From Ardenticatenaceae bacterium (GTDB lineage Bacteria > Chloroflexota > Anaerolineae > Promineifilales > Promineifilaceae), in the NCBI GenBank assembly GCA_020634415.1, contig JACKBT010000049.1, positions 1-31,898 of the forward strand: a DNA stretch of 31,898 nt, written 5' to 3'. The translations under genes and the position numbers were made by a program. Below are positions 30,614-31,898 of the stretch, one piece after another (position 1 is the stretch's first letter; every line of letters begins with the position of its first letter). The notes beneath the pieces are model-generated. The model searched no databases and was not told the origin of the DNA. It saw only the letters and a program-made list of their open reading frames with translations.

Positions 30614-31898
30614 TCAATTCTCAGCAAAAATCTGGAACAGTGCGGGTTTGGGTGTTAAATCCGAGCGCCACAAGCCAAAACAATGCTCATAACTGGGCGT
30701 TTGTCCTGATACTGGCACAAAATCAAATGCAGCCCAAATCAGCCAACCAGCAACATTTTCTTCATCTATCAACTTTACAGCCTGGCTCAATAAAGCTGCC
30801 TGAGCCTCTTCACTCCGCTGATCTTGTGGTGCATCTTGCCAACTGTGGTAGCCAATTTCTTCTACAAGAATGGGTTGGCTACTAATATCATACTTGTTGA
30901 TTCTGTCTGGTAACTCAGCAGGGTCATGCCAGTGATGGAAGGACAAAATGTCCACATACTCACTTGTCACAGTTGGATCGCCCCACCAGCCAGCCGTCAG
31001 CAGGTGATAGGGATCGTTGACCCGCACCAATTCACTAGTATATGCCAACCAATCAAGTACGATTTGTTGTTCAAACCGTGCTTCGTCATCTGCGCGAGCC
31101 CCATAATCTAAATCTCCTTCATTGCGTAAATCCCAGGCCAAGATTGCTGGCTCATGGCGATAACGTCGCACAATATAGGTTGTTTGGGCATCATATCGCG
31201 CCCAATCGGTATAGAGTGGTCGGAAGGTCAAATCTGGCAAATCATTGAGCGTGACTATCACTTTCAAATTATGCTCACTAGCAAGTTGCAGCACATCATC
31301 CAATCTAGCAAATGCCTCTTCATTCGGAATAGCATCTTCGGGTTGGCAGGTGAAGAGCGGCTCATACCATAAGAAAATGCGCAAAGTATTGAAGCCTGCT
31401 TCTTGAATCAATTTCAATTCTGCCGCTACCTCAACTAAATTGGCTTCTGTCAGAAACTGATGCCAAGAGGCATGGCGTGGATAATAGTTGACCCCTTTGA
31501 CCTTATATGGCTGACCTTGTAGAAAGAGTTGATTGCCTTGTGTTTGCACAAACAGCATGGCATCAGGAATTTCGGTGACGGCTGGATCAGGGCGTGGGGG
31601 TATGCTAGAAAGACAAGGGATAGCAGTAGGTTCAGGTAGGGCATTCATACGGATGAGGGCGTTAACGGCTTCGGCTCGGTTGGGGTCTATATTGAAGGCA
31701 GAAGTGTAATGGAAAACGGCCGTTTCCCCATCCCCACCGTCTTCCAAAACGGCCGCATAGTTATAATGCGCCGCATACAACTTGCTGGACAAAGGCTCAT
31801 CGCCACAGATTTGCCCTTGTTGAATCAAACTATTGAGAGCAGCAATCACGGAAGGCCAATCATTACTCCAATGGGCATCAACGTCAGCACAACTGTAT
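30614..31898 (-). CDS. GH5-like glycoside hydrolase (5' partial)
   Basis: The frame is open to the window edge, so the N-terminus is missing. The visible start holds a TPR-like piece (YAAHYNYAAVLEDGGDGETA, then FHYTSAFNIDPNRAEAVNAL) and a Pro-rich linker. A (beta/alpha)8 hydrolase follows: VKGVNYYPRHASWHQF, ELKLIQEAGFNTLRIFLWYE, and LAWDLRNEGD with the acid/base Glu (codon 31118-31120). FHHWHDP and ILVEEIGYHSW follow, the latter with the likely nucleophile Glu (codon 30857-30859). These are the marks of GH5/cellulase-type (mannanase-like) retaining enzymes. It may hydrolyse beta-glucans or mannans outside the cell. It lies 88 nt before the DUF3179 gene on the same strand, so both may share a transcript. 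Confidence 0.8.
   Translation of the reverse strand, partial: YSCADVDAHWSNDWPSVIAALNSLIQQGQICGDEPLSSKLYAAHYNYAAVLEDGGDGETAVFHYTSAFNIDPNRAEAVNALIRMNALPEPTAIPCLSSIPPRPDPAVTEIPDAMLFVQTQGNQLFLQGQPYKVKGVNYYPRHASWHQFLTEANLVEVAAELKLIQEAGFNTLRIFLWYEPLFTCQPEDAIPNEEAFARLDDVLQLASEHNLKVIVTLNDLPDLTFRPLYTDWARYDAQTTYIVRRYRHEPAILAWDLRNEGDLDYGARADDEARFEQQIVLDWLAYTSELVRVNDPYHLLTAGWWGDPTVTSEYVDILSFHHWHDPAELPDRINKYDISSQPILVEEIGYHSWQDAPQDQRSEEAQAALLSQAVKLIDEENVAGWLIWAAFDFVPVSGQTPSYEHCFGLWRSDLTPKPALFQIFAEN

Larger units (their letters stand above)
82..31723. repeat. Highly iterated palindrome ACGGCCGT (mostly AACGGCCGTT), dispersed
   Basis: By hand I find about 49 exact ACGGCCGT sites. First bases: 83, 353, 866, 1526, 2831, 2869, 4056, 4631, 4898, 5544, 5666, 6245, 8245, 8962, 9272, 10672, 10871, 11822, 12364, 13342, 13393, 13717, 14321, 14646, 15136, 15215, 15681, 16317, 16500, 16823, 17495, 17555, 17702, 17861, 18263, 18395, 20350, 22260, 22888, 24795, 25008, 25252, 27066, 27200, 28304, 29171, 29301, 30458, 31716. 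A random 8-mer would be expected about once or less in this length. Single-mismatch forms (TCGGCCGT, ACGGCCGA) add more. About 45 lie in genes and 4 between genes; none is in the IS630. In cyanobacteria the HIP1 palindrome behaves similarly. Confidence 0.85.

Overview
This 31.9 kb window comes from a GC-rich bacterial chromosome. It is probably a filamentous or sludge-type Chloroflexota (Anaerolineae-like). That is an inference from gene content: Thr/Pro-rich lipoprotein linkers, a MalT/LuxR-type giant regulator, LVIVD-repeat lipoproteins, a 2-hydroxyacyl-CoA dehydratase activase cluster, a GPH symporter, oligoendopeptidase F and a DUF3179 lipoprotein. No rRNA, tRNA or CRISPR array is visible.

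Layout. 1-4.2 kb: the end of an LVIVD-propeller lipoprotein (5' end outside the window), a YdeI/OmdA-like protein, two tandem small paralogous minus-strand proteins, and a UPF0175/DUF3368 (PIN) toxin-antitoxin pair. 4.2-9.5 kb: a LuxR/MalT ATPase regulator, then an SRPBCC protein, a small conserved protein, a cupin and a metal-dependent amidohydrolase. 9.8-14.0 kb: an acyl-CoA dehydratase activase / D-component cluster broken by many frameshifts. 14.2-17.2 kb: a tightly overlapping envelope operon (VTT/TVP38 membrane protein, GT4 glycosyltransferase, phospholipase D-like protein). 17.4-20.8 kb: a TPR lipoprotein and a membrane-anchored formylglycine-generating-enzyme-like (SUMF1) protein. 20.84-22.09 kb: an IS630 insertion. 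22.1-26.2 kb: a PAP2 phosphatase, an amidase and a GPH-type symporter. 26.3-31.9 kb, all minus strand: an aldo/keto reductase, PepF, a DUF3179 lipoprotein with an in-frame TGA, and the C-terminal part of a GH5-like glycosidase.

Four things stand out. (1) The DUF3179 gene is interrupted only by a TGA at the first Cys of its CxxC motif. A 7-bp stem with a 5-nt loop containing GU lies 13 nt downstream, which is the position of a bacterial SECIS, so this is a candidate new selenoprotein (UxxC). (2) The palindrome ACGGCCGT, usually as AACGGCCGTT, occurs about 49 times by hand count and is absent from the IS. It behaves like a HIP1-type highly iterated palindrome and seeds Thr-Ala-Val, Asn/Asp-Gly-Arg and Arg-Pro in proteins. 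(3) A 53-bp promoter architecture with three CGCACA-type direct repeats, helically phased and at fixed distance from a TATGCT -10 box, precedes four transcription units, mostly with envelope or lipid functions. It looks like one response-regulator regulon. (4) The activase cluster carries about a dozen 1-2 nt losses, mostly in short homopolymers, while its protein sequence stays conserved. That is more typical of a sequencing or assembly artefact, or very recent decay, than of an old pseudogene.
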